64,000 nt of DNA from assembly GCA_902781215.1 (NCBI GenBank), contig CACZIO010000003.1, forward strand, positions 24,281 to 88,280. The letters are read 5' to 3'. The notes beneath the pieces are model-generated. The model saw only the letters and a program-made list of their open reading frames with translations. It did no database searches and was not told the DNA's origin. Both the position numbers and the translations under genes were made by a program. Position 1 is the first letter of the stretch. Each line of letters starts with the position of its first letter. This document shows, in pieces, positions 16,550-24,141 of this stretch. This DNA is from an uncultured Lachnospiraceae bacterium (GTDB taxonomy: Bacteria > Bacillota > Clostridia > Lachnospirales > Lachnospiraceae).

Positions 16550-17662
16550 TCACTTTTTCCCCGACAGGAGGAAGCGGAAGCCGCGCTCCAGACCGTCCAG
16601 GGTCAGGTCGTACATGTCGACCATGCCGGCGATGGCCAGGTGGGACTCGGCCGTGACATCGTCCGGATCGGGCATGGGAATGGGATTGAGCCAGATCAGG
16701 TGAGGAAAATGCTGCCGGAGGAGGCGGAGGGTCTCGATGCCGGTCCGTCCGGGCTTGTGGTCGACGAAATTGTATTCGGTCCCCTCCATCTCATAGGGGT
16801 GCATCTCCGCGTCCCCGACGATGATGACCCGGTAGCGCTCGTCGCAGTCGTCCATGAGCCGGTCCACCGAGACGCAGTTGTCGTCGGTGATTTCCAGGGT
16901 CGGATCTTTGTAGAGCAGGGAGTAGACCAGGTTGTGGAAATAGTAGGTCCGCAGCTCCTTGAGATGGCGGGAAGCGGTCGCCGCCTGAAAGAGCTCCGAG
17001 CAGAGCCGGGCAAAGCTGCTCATGGAGCCGCCGCTGTCCATCAGGAGGATGACCCGGAGGGTGTTCCTGCGGGGCTTTCTGTATTCAATCTGCAGGAGCC
17101 CTCCCTTGCGGCCGGTCTCGCTGATGGTGCGGTCCAGGTCAAATTCCTGCTCGCTGGTCTCCAGCTGCGTGGACAGGCTGCGCAGGATCCGGAAGGCCAT
17201 CTGGAACTGTCTCGTGTCCAGGGTGTTGTCCTTGCGGAAATCCCGGAATTTCCGGCTGCCCGGGGCAAAGATGGAGGTACGCCCGCTGCTGGATCCGGAC
17301 CCGTGCCCCGGCGCGTTTTTGCCGGGGCCCGCAGTGCCGGGCATGCTGTCCGCGGCGGCAAAGGCGCCCTCGCGCCGCTCCAGGTCCCGCATTTCCTCGG
17401 GGTCGATCCGCTCCAGTGCCTCCCGGAGCTCTGCCGGCAGGGGCGCGGACATGGAGCGACCGTTAAAGTATTCCGCGAAGGCGGTCTCCAGCAGGTCATA
17501 TTCCGATTCGTCCCGCATTAGGACCGCCTTGCACAGCTGGTAGAAGCCGCCCAGAGTGGAGCCGTGCAGGCCTTTCTGCAGGCCCTCCAGAAGGACGATC
17601 CACTCGCCGATGGAGATCTTCAGTCCGCGGCTGCGAAGAAAATAAAAAAAGTCAATAAACAT
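16550..17662 (-). CDS. VWA-domain protein (CoxE-like), partner of MoxR ATPase
   Basis: The 370-residue protein has an N-terminal helical part (FIDFFYFLRSRGLKISIGEW) and a Gly/Ser-rich hinge (GPGKNAPGHGSGSSSGRTS). A von Willebrand A domain follows, with metal-site segment VILLMDSGGSMS, in which the usual DxSxS reads DxGxS. VIIVGDAEMHPYE comes later. MoxR/VWA pairs are thought to act as chaperone-like machines that remodel or insert metals into target enzymes. The gene follows the MoxR ATPase, but a repeat and a terminator-like hairpin lie between them. The start at 17662 has a poor ribosome binding site. Confidence 0.85.
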   Translation of the reverse strand: MFIDFFYFLRSRGLKISIGEWIVLLEGLQKGLHGSTLGGFYQLCKAVLMRDESEYDLLETAFAEYFNGRSMSAPLPAELREALERIDPEEMRDLERREGAFAAADSMPGTAGPGKNAPGHGSGSSSGRTSIFAPGSRKFRDFRKDNTLDTRQFQMAFRILRSLSTQLETSEQEFDLDRTISETGRKGGLLQIEYRKPRRNTLRVILLMDSGGSMSSFARLCSELFQAATASRHLKELRTYYFHNLVYSLLYKDPTLEITDDNCVSVDRLMDDCDERYRVIIVGDAEMHPYEMEGTEYNFVDHKPGRTGIETLRLLRQHFPHLIWLNPIPMPDPDDVTAESHLAIAGMVDMYDLTLDGLERGFRFLLSGKK

Positions 17663-17736
17663 AATACGAAATAAAATATGAAAGAACTGTCAGGCAGACA
17701 GACTGGCAGGACAGCGTTCCTCTTGAGGCAAGAGCA

Positions 17737-17762
17737 AAAAATACTGTTGATACAGTATTTTT
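17737..17762 (-). terminator. Terminator-like hairpin between MoxR and VWA genes
   Basis: AAAAATACTGT-tgat-ACAGTATTTTT is a perfect 11-base inverted repeat ending in a T-run on both strands. It lies after the left-facing MoxR gene and before the VWA gene, so it may terminate or attenuate read-through. Its right half is shared with the copy of repeat family A at 63841. Confidence 0.6.
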
Positions 17763-17769
17763 CGCTCTC

Positions 17770-17802
17770 GGAGCTTTGTGCCGCGAGGCGGCCCAGAGCT
17801 CC
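17770..17802. repeat. Nested palindromic repeat, family A copy 2
   Basis: GGAGCT-ttgt-GCCGC-gag-GCGGC-ccag-AGCTCC is the cleanest copy of the family, with all stem pairs intact. The preceding bases 17748-17769 also match the copy at 63837-63856 with one mismatch in the shared GATACAGTATTTTTC block region. Confidence 0.75.
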
Positions 17803-17889
17803 TGTAATCCTTCACTGTTATCAACTCCGCGAAAACGCTTCAGGCTGCCGGTCTGACGAGCGGCATGGCCGGCAGGATGCTCTGCGGCT

Positions 17890-18708
17890 TCAGATCCGCA
17901 GGGCACTGCGCATGACGGCGATATCCTTGTCCTTTTTCAGAAGGACGCCGGCGTAGGGGACCTGCTTTGCGATGACCTCGGGATCCACTCCGTCCGCGGT
18001 CAGGGCGCGGAGCCAGTCGATCAGCTCGGAGGTGGTGGGCTTTTTGGCCAGGTTGGGCACGCGCCGGATGTTGTAGAAGGTCAGGATCGCCTGCTGGAGC
18101 AGCTCTTCCTCCAGGTGGTCGAAGTGGGTCCGGAGGATCTCCCGCATCTGCATCAGGTCCGGGAATTCAATGTAGTGGAAGATGCAGCGGCGCAGGAAGG
18201 CGTCAGGCAGCTCCTTCTCGGCGTTGGATGTGATGATCACGATCGGGCGGTGCTTTGCCTTGATGGTCTGGCGGGTCTCCTGCACATAGAACTCCATCTG
18301 GTCCATCTCCCACAGGAGGTCGTTGGGGAATTCCAGGTCGGCCTTGTCGATCTCGTCGATGAGCAGGATCACCTGCTCGTCCGACAGGAAGGCCTCCCCG
18401 AGCGGGCCGAACTGGATATAGCGGCCGACATCGCCGACGTTCTCGCCGAACTGCGAATCATAGAGGCGCTGGACGACGTCATAGGTATAGAGGCCGTCCT
18501 GGGCCTTTGTGGTGGACTTGATATTCCAGATCAGGAGCTTTTTACCCAGCGCGTCCGCGACGGCCTGGGCCAGCATGGTCTTGCCGGTGCCGGGCTCTCC
18601 CTTGACCAGGAGAGGCTTCTCCAGGGTCATGGCGATATTGACGGTCTTCATCAGTTCCTCGGACGCGACATAGGAACTGCTGTTTTCGAGATTGGCTGAC
18701 TGAAGCAT
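17890..18708 (-). CDS. MoxR-family AAA+ ATPase
   Basis: The 272-residue protein carries Walker A GEPGTGKT at 37-44, Walker B VILLIDEIDKAD and a sensor region PIVIITSNAEKELPDAFLRRC, the usual MoxR order. AAGGAGG lies upstream of the start at 18708, in the divergent region shared with ddh. MoxR ATPases work with VWA proteins on maturation of partner complexes. The VWA partner is the next gene, but no obvious client such as a dehydrogenase subunit set is adjacent. The nearest unrelated AAA ATPase is the DUF815 protein at 20291. Confidence 0.92.
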   Translation of the reverse strand: MLQSANLENSSSYVASEELMKTVNIAMTLEKPLLVKGEPGTGKTMLAQAVADALGKKLLIWNIKSTTKAQDGLYTYDVVQRLYDSQFGENVGDVGRYIQFGPLGEAFLSDEQVILLIDEIDKADLEFPNDLLWEMDQMEFYVQETRQTIKAKHRPIVIITSNAEKELPDAFLRRCIFHYIEFPDLMQMREILRTHFDHLEEELLQQAILTFYNIRRVPNLAKKPTTSELIDWLRALTADGVDPEVIAKQVPYAGVLLKKDKDIAVMRSALRI

Positions 18709-18840
18709 ATGTGGTTTCCTCCTTCTTTTTTGCACGGCGTTCTCCATTGTACCATACCGGCTCCCCGGCATGCCAGCACAAAAAAGCGGCTCATCCCGCG
18801 GCGGATCCGCGAATAAATTGCAGACAATCAAATTTGCACA

Positions 18841-18869
18841 TTGCTTCAGGGCGGCATGCGTGCTATACT
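18841..18869 (+). promoter_or_regulatory. Promoter for ddh
   Basis: TTGCTT (18841-18846) and TATACT (18864-18869) are separated by 17 bases, and TGC precedes the -10 to give an extended element. A leader of about 90 bases follows with no clear structure. Confidence 0.7.
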
Positions 18870-18963
18870 GTCTTTTTGTTAAATACTTTAGCGCGTCTAT
18901 GCGATGCAGTGATAAACACAAAAGGATGCAGCAACATTCGCAAACATCAGCAAGGAGAAGAAA

Positions 18964-19950
18964 ATGAGCATTAAGATCGGAATCCTCGGATACGGAAACC
19001 TGGCCAAGGGCGTTGAAAGCGCCATCATGCAGAACGATGATCTGGAGCTGGCGGCCGTCTTTACGCGCCGCGATCCCGCTTCTGTCAAGATCCGCACGGC
19101 AGGTGTACCTGTTCTTTCCCAGGACGCGGCGGCGGACATGAAGGACAAGATCGATGTCCTGGTGATCTGCGGCGGCAGCGCGACTGACCTTCCCGTCCAG
19201 ACCCCCAAATACGCGGAACTGTTCAATGTTGTGGACAGCTTCGACACACACGCAAATATCCCGACTCATTTCGCCAACGTGGATGCGGCTGCGAAGAAGA
19301 GCGGTCATATCGGCCTGATCTCCTGCGGCTGGGATCCCGGCATGTTCTCCCTGAACCGCCTGTACATGAACTGCATCCTGCCCGAGGGCAAGGACTACAC
19401 CTTCTGGGGCAAGGGTGTAAGCCAGGGCCATTCCGACGCGGTCCGCAGGATCGAGGGCGTCCTGGATGCCCGCCAGTACACCATTCCCGTGGAGGCGGCG
19501 GTCAACAGCGTCCGTAAGGGTGAGAACCCCGAACTCACGACCCGTCAGAAGCACACCCGCGAGTGCTTTGTTGTCGCGGAAGAAGGCGCGGATCTCGCCC
19601 GCATCGAAAACGAGATCAAGACCATGCCCAATTACTTTGACGAGTACGACACCACTGTGCACTTCATCAGCGCCGAGGAAATGGCGCGTGACCACGCGGG
19701 CCTGCCCCACGGCGGCAGTGTCATCCGCAGCGGCGTGACCGGCATCAACAAGGAGCACGGCCACGTCATCGAGTACAGCCTCAAGCTGGATTCCAACCCG
19801 GAGTTCACAGGGTCCGTCCTCGCGGCCTACGCCCGCGCCGTCGCCCGCATGAGCAAAGAGGGACGCACCGGCGCCGTCACCGTCTTCGACGTAGCACCCG
19901 CCTATCTCTCCGCCGCAGCGCCCGAGGACCTGCGCGCCCACCTTCTGTAA
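18964..19950 (+). CDS. ddh: meso-Diaminopimelate D-dehydrogenase
   Basis: NADPH-dependent one-step conversion of tetrahydrodipicolinate to meso-diaminopimelate. The 328-residue protein begins with the Rossmann loop KIGILGYGNLAKG. It carries FTRRDP, DVLVICGGSATDLP, NVVDSFDTHANIPTHF and ISCGWDPGMFSLNR, all close to known Ddh enzymes. AAGGAG lies 7 bases before the ATG. The cell also encodes DapL (2454), so two lysine/diaminopimelate routes appear to coexist. A strong terminator follows. Confidence 0.96.
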   Translation: MSIKIGILGYGNLAKGVESAIMQNDDLELAAVFTRRDPASVKIRTAGVPVLSQDAAADMKDKIDVLVICGGSATDLPVQTPKYAELFNVVDSFDTHANIPTHFANVDAAAKKSGHIGLISCGWDPGMFSLNRLYMNCILPEGKDYTFWGKGVSQGHSDAVRRIEGVLDARQYTIPVEAAVNSVRKGENPELTTRQKHTRECFVVAEEGADLARIENEIKTMPNYFDEYDTTVHFISAEEMARDHAGLPHGGSVIRSGVTGINKEHGHVIEYSLKLDSNPEFTGSVLAAYARAVARMSKEGRTGAVTVFDVAPAYLSAAAPEDLRAHLL

Positions 19951-19962
19951 GTTCCGCAAAAC

Positions 19963-19995
19963 GCCGGATGCACATGCGAGGCATGTGATGCCGGC
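19963..19995. repeat. Nested palindromic hairpin after ddh
   Basis: GCCGG-at-GCACATGC-gag-GCATGTG-at-GCCGGC: two stems with a GAG loop, the same construction as repeat family A (GCCGC-gag-GCGGC) but different stem bases. It lies between the ddh stop and its terminator. Confidence 0.5.
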
Positions 19996-20053
19996 ATGTT
20001 GGGAAAAGCGGCATCTGGGCATGCAGACTCCGCTGAATAATAAGGAAAATGAC

Positions 20054-20088
20054 GCCCCCGGATCACCCCTGTGGTCCGGGGGCCTTTT
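20054..20088 (+). terminator. Intrinsic terminator of ddh
   Basis: CCCCCGGATCAC pairs with GTGGTCCGGGGG, with a small loop, followed by CCTTTTCT. It lies about 105 bases after the stop codon. Confidence 0.85.
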
Positions 20089-20290
20089 CTGAGCAGGGCG
20101 GCTTTTCAGAGCAGCTGTGTTTTTTTTCGAACAGATCCGGCTGGCTTTTTTACAAAGCAGATTCCTGTGCAAAAAAAGACGGTTTCATGATACTATAGGC
20201 TATGCGCGGGACAAGCTGCGCGTGCAGACAAAAAGCCGGTGCCCACCGGGGCGCTTCATATATTTTATATGTCGGAAAGAGAGGAATCGC

Positions 20291-21727
20291 ATGTACAGAC
20301 TGACATCTAAACTGATCGTTTACAGGGAGATCGGAGAGGACAGCATCCTGATGCGGCTGGCGGATGTATGCCGTCAGTTCGACCGCGGAGACTATGACAG
20401 AGAGGCGCTGACCGCGCAGGTTCTGGACCAGATCCATCGTCTGCTGGACCTGGCGACCCGGTACGGGTTCGACCGGAACCTCTGGCACAATTACCTGGCC
20501 TTTTTGCTGGCCATGACCGAGACGCCCTTTACCCTGGTCTCCGAGAAGGTCGGCGCCAACGAGGGCTCCGTCAATCACTTTGTCAAAAGCGACCTCAGAC
20601 TTTTCCGTCAGCTCTTTGACTATGATTTTTCCCCGCTCGAGGAAGCGCTGGGGACCGATGTCTTCTCGGTGATCGAGAATTACCACGCAGTGGGCAAAAA
20701 AGAACGCGTATACAACCGGAATGTCAGCGAAAAGGTCCAGGCCCTGAGCCGCAGTCTGGAGGAAGCGGCGGACGAGGAGGACATGTACCGCATCGTCACG
20801 GACTTCTATCGCACCTATGGCGTCGGCATGTTCGGCCTCAACAAGGCCTTCCGGATCAGTGAGCGCTGGAGCAGCGGGACAGACCTGTCTGCAGGCAGCG
20901 GCGCGGCCGGCATTCCCGGCGCGGGGGCATCTGCAGGAGCAGGTCCTCTGTCCCCGGCTTCCGCCGGGTCCCGGGGCTATGGAAGCGGAAAGAAAGCAGT
21001 GGAAGAGGAGGACTTCCTCATCCCGATCACGGCGACCAGCGATGTGGTGCTCGACGATCTGATCGGCTACGAGATCCAGAAGGAGAGACTCATCGCCAAC
21101 ACCGAGGCCTTTGTCAGCGGGCGCGCCGCCAACAACGTCCTGCTCTACGGCGACGCCGGCACCGGGAAATCCACCAGCATCAAGGCCATCCTCAACCAGT
21201 ATTATGACCGCGGTCTGAGGATGATCGAGGTCTACAAGCATGAATTCCGCTACCTGCAGAGGATCCTGGCGGAGGTCAAAAACCGCAACTACCGCTTCAT
21301 TATTTATATGGACGACCTCTCCTTTGAGGATTTTGAGATCGAGTACAAGTATCTGAAGGCGGTCATTGAGGGCGGCCTCGAGACCAAGCCCGAGAACGTC
21401 CTGATCTACGCGACCTCCAACCGCAGACATCTGATCAAGGAGACCTGGAAGGACCGCGCCGACCGGGATGATGAACTGCACAGGTCCGACACCATGCAGG
21501 AGAAGCTGTCCCTGGTGGCCCGCTTCGGCATCTCCATCGGCTACATGAAGCCCTCCCACAAGGAATACCTGAACATCGTCAGCGAGCTCGCCCGGCGCTA
21601 TCCCCAGATCACGCTCACGGAGGAGGAACTCCTGCAGAAGGCCAACCAGTGGGAGCTGCGCAGCGGCGGCGCCTCGGGACGTACCGCACAGCAGTTCATC
21701 AACTACCTCGCAGGTGCCTCGGAATGA
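20291..21727 (+). CDS. DUF815-family AAA ATPase
   Basis: The 478-residue protein has a helical N-terminal region. A Gly/Ala/Ser-rich linker (about residues 194-240) follows, then a DUF815 ATPase domain with [16 protein letters not shown] (Walker A), [14 protein letters not shown] (Walker B region) and [14 protein letters not shown]815 proteins are widespread in Clostridia but their role is not established. The ATG at 20291 follows GAGAGGAATCGC; an in-frame ATG at 20117 lies close to the ddh terminator and has no ribosome binding site. The low-complexity linker is one of several such insertions in this window. Confidence 0.85.
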   Translation: MYRLTSKLIVYREIGEDSILMRLADVCRQFDRGDYDREALTAQVLDQIHRLLDLATRYGFDRNLWHNYLAFLLAMTETPFTLVSEKVGANEGSVNHFVKSDLRLFRQLFDYDFSPLEEALGTDVFSVIENYHAVGKKERVYNRNVSEKVQALSRSLEEAADEEDMYRIVTDFYRTYGVGMFGLNKAFRISERWSSGTDLSAGSGAAGIPGAGASAGAGPLSPASAGSRGYGSGKKAVEEEDFLIPITATSDVVLDDLIGYEIQKERLIANTEAFVSGRAANNVLLYGDAGTGKSTSIKAILNQYYDRGLRMIEVYKHEFRYLQRILAEVKNRNYRFIIYMDDLSFEDFEIEYKYLKAVIEGGLETKPENVLIYATSNRRHLIKETWKDRADRDDELHRSDTMQEKLSLVARFGISIGYMKPSHKEYLNIVSELARRYPQITLTEEELLQKANQWELRSGGASGRTAQQFINYLAGASE

Positions 21728-21760
21728 ACCGGATTCACTCTGGTGTGCCCCGGAATGACT

Positions 21761-21788
21761 TTGCTTTTTGACATGCGCATGATACAAT
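21761..21788 (+). promoter_or_regulatory. Probable promoter for the GT2 glycosyltransferase gene
   Basis: TTGCTT (21761-21766) and TACAAT (21783-21788) are separated by 16 bases. A TTGACA at 21769 lies too close to the same -10 to be its -35. Confidence 0.5.
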
Positions 21789-21896
21789 TATCGGTACGGA
21801 TGTTTTCAACCGGAATAGACAAAACGATGTTCAACCCCCTGCGGCATGGCTGTCGGGGGACATTATGATGAAATGATACAGCAAGATGGTGAATAC

Positions 21897-22883
21897 ATGG
21901 AAAAGAAACAGCCGGTCCTGTGGATTGTGATCCCATGTTACAACGAAGAAGCGGTCCTGCCGATCACGGCGCCCATGTTTCTGGAAAAGATCCGGGACCT
22001 GGAGGAACAGGCGCTGATCTCGGACGAAAGCAGGGTGCTGTTTGTAAACGATGGCTCCAGGGACAGGACCTGGGAGATCATCCAGTCGCTTTCGCGGGAA
22101 GACCCGCACTTTCTGGGCATTGCCCAGAGCCGCAACCGGGGGCATCAGAACGCTGTGCTCGCCGGCCTGATGGAGGCCAAGGAGCACTGCGACATCACGA
22201 TCTCTATCGACTGTGACGGCCAGGACGATATCAACGCCATGGACGAGATGGTGCGCCAGTACCTGGACGGATGCGAGCTCGTCTACGGCGTACGTTCCCG
22301 CCGGGACACGGACACCTGGTTCAAGCGGGTGACGGCGGAGAGCTTCTATAAACTGATGAATGATATGGGGACAGAGGTCGTCTACAATCACGCCGATTAC
22401 CGGCTCGTCTCGGCAAAGGTCCTTCGCGCATTTGATAACTATCGGGAAGTGAACCTCTTTCTGAGAGGAATGTTCCCGCTGGTCGGTTTCAAGAGTACTT
22501 CTGTCTTCTATGAGCGCCACGAGCGGATCGCCGGCGAGAGCCACTACCCGCTCTCTAAAATGCTCGGACTCGCTCTTGACGGCATCACCAGCATGAGCAC
22601 CAGGCCGATCCGGCTGATCACGGGCTTCGGCTGTCTGGTAGCCCTCATCAGCTTTGTGGGCGTGATCTGGTCGATCGCCGCCCACTTCATGGGTGTCGCT
22701 GTGACAGGCTGGTCCAGTATGGTCTGTATTCTGTGTTTTCTGGGAGGTATCCAGCTCCTGGGCATCGGCGTGATCGGTGAATATGTCGGCAAGACCTACA
22801 TGGAGACCAAGCACCGGCCCAGATTTATCATCAGTGAAAAGACCTGGCAGGATGAGAACGATCCGGAAATGCGGATCGGTTAG
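21897..22883 (+). CDS. GT2 glycosyltransferase, polyprenyl-phosphate sugar transferase (GtrB/DPM-like)
   Basis: Transfers a sugar from a nucleotide sugar to a lipid carrier at the inner membrane face. The 328-residue protein has an N-terminal GT-A domain (WIVIPCYNEEAVLP, LFVNDGSRDRTW, ISIDCDGQDDI with the DxD-type metal site) and two C-terminal membrane segments (LITGFGCLVALISFVGVIW, MVCILCFLGGIQLLGIGVIG). It ends with the family signature GEYVGKTYMETKHRPRFII. The ATG at 21897 gives a start matching relatives (MEKKQPVLWIVIP). It is followed 15 bases later by an alcohol dehydrogenase. The sugar is unknown; GtrB-like enzymes usually use UDP-glucose. Confidence 0.9.
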   Translation: MEKKQPVLWIVIPCYNEEAVLPITAPMFLEKIRDLEEQALISDESRVLFVNDGSRDRTWEIIQSLSREDPHFLGIAQSRNRGHQNAVLAGLMEAKEHCDITISIDCDGQDDINAMDEMVRQYLDGCELVYGVRSRRDTDTWFKRVTAESFYKLMNDMGTEVVYNHADYRLVSAKVLRAFDNYREVNLFLRGMFPLVGFKSTSVFYERHERIAGESHYPLSKMLGLALDGITSMSTRPIRLITGFGCLVALISFVGVIWSIAAHFMGVAVTGWSSMVCILCFLGGIQLLGIGVIGEYVGKTYMETKHRPRFIISEKTWQDENDPEMRIG

Positions 22884-22898
22884 GAAAGGAGAAATGCC

Positions 22899-24101
22899 AT
22901 GATACGTACAGCGGATTTTGATTTCTATGCACCGACCAGAGTGGTCTTTGGAAAGGGCGCTGAGCAGAGGCTGGGCGGACTGATCCGGGAGCAGGGATGC
23001 AAAAAGGTCCTGATCCATTACGGCGGAAAGAGTGCAGTCCGTTCGGGGCTGATCGACCGCGTCAGTAAAGTCCTCGATGAAGAGGGCATCGGCCATGTTG
23101 AGCTGGGCGGCGTCGTGCCCAATCCCCATCTCGGACTTGTTTACGAGGGAATCGAGCTCGGCAAACGCGAAGGCGTTGACTTTATCCTGGCGGTCGGGGG
23201 CGGCAGTGTCATCGACTCCGCCAAGGCCATCGGCTACGGGATCGCGGATCCGGAGCAGGGGGATGTCTGGGACTTTTATGTCAAGAAGAGAAAATCTACA
23301 GCCTGCCTGCCGGTTGGCGTTGTTCTGACCATTGCGGCCGCCGGCTCGGAGATGAGCAATGACTCGGTCATCACCAATGAGAAGACCGGCATCAAGCGCG
23401 GCCACGGCAATGACATCTCCCGCGCGAAATTCGCCATCATGAATCCGGAGCTGACCATGACCCTTCCGGATTACCAGTCCATGAGCGGTTGCACCGATAT
23501 CATGATGCACACCATGGAGCGGTATTTTACCAACAACGGCAATATGGAACTGACCGACAGCATCGCCGAGGGCCTGCTGCGCACAGTCAAAAAATATACA
23601 CAGATCATCCACGCGGAGCCGGACAACTATGAGGCGCGCGCAGAGGTCATGTGGGCGGGCAGCCTGTCCCACAACGGCCTGACGGGATGCGGCGCGAAGG
23701 AGCGCGATTTCGCCAGCCATATCCTCGAGCATGAGCTCGGCGGCATGTTCGACGTCACCCACGGCGCCGGCCTGGCCGCGATCTGGGGCACCTGGGCCCG
23801 CTATGTCTACCGCGACTGCCTGGACCGCTTTGTCCAGTTCGCGGTCCGCGTCATGGAGGTCACACCGGGTGCGACGGACGAAGAGACCGCACTCAAAGGC
23901 ATCGAGGCCATGGAAGACTTCTACCGCAGCATCGGAATGCCGACCAGCCTCCATGAGCTGGGCGTCGACCCCACGGACGAACAGATCGATGTGATGGCTC
24001 ACAACGCTATCATCGCCTCCGGCGGCAAGCGCGGCAGCGCCCGCGTTCTCTACGAGGAGGATTTTGTGAAGATTTACAGGGCGGCGAGAGACGATCGCTG
24101 A
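22899..24101 (+). CDS. Iron-containing alcohol dehydrogenase (butanol dehydrogenase type)
   Basis: Reduces an aldehyde to alcohol with NAD(P)H. The 400-residue protein shows DFDFYAPTRVVFGKGAE, VLIHYGGKSAVRSG, the nucleotide-binding AVGGGSVIDSAKAIG and AAAGSEMSNDSVITNE. Metal ligands are in SGCTDIMMHTMERYF and FDVTHGAGLAAIWGTW. This matches the BdhA/YqhD-like branch. GGAAAGGAG precedes the ATG. It is likely co-transcribed with the upstream glycosyltransferase; a functional link between them is not evident. Confidence 0.93.
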   Translation: MIRTADFDFYAPTRVVFGKGAEQRLGGLIREQGCKKVLIHYGGKSAVRSGLIDRVSKVLDEEGIGHVELGGVVPNPHLGLVYEGIELGKREGVDFILAVGGGSVIDSAKAIGYGIADPEQGDVWDFYVKKRKSTACLPVGVVLTIAAAGSEMSNDSVITNEKTGIKRGHGNDISRAKFAIMNPELTMTLPDYQSMSGCTDIMMHTMERYFTNNGNMELTDSIAEGLLRTVKKYTQIIHAEPDNYEARAEVMWAGSLSHNGLTGCGAKERDFASHILEHELGGMFDVTHGAGLAAIWGTWARYVYRDCLDRFVQFAVRVMEVTPGATDEETALKGIEAMEDFYRSIGMPTSLHELGVDPTDEQIDVMAHNAIIASGGKRGSARVLYEEDFVKIYRAARDDR

Positions 24102-24141
24102 CAGCTGATCGGATCCGCCATGAGAGGATACGAGGTGCCGG

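Noticed and set aside
16520-17521. Rightward open frame over the VWA gene
   Set aside because: It starts inside the terminator hairpin and is antisense to a clear VWA protein.
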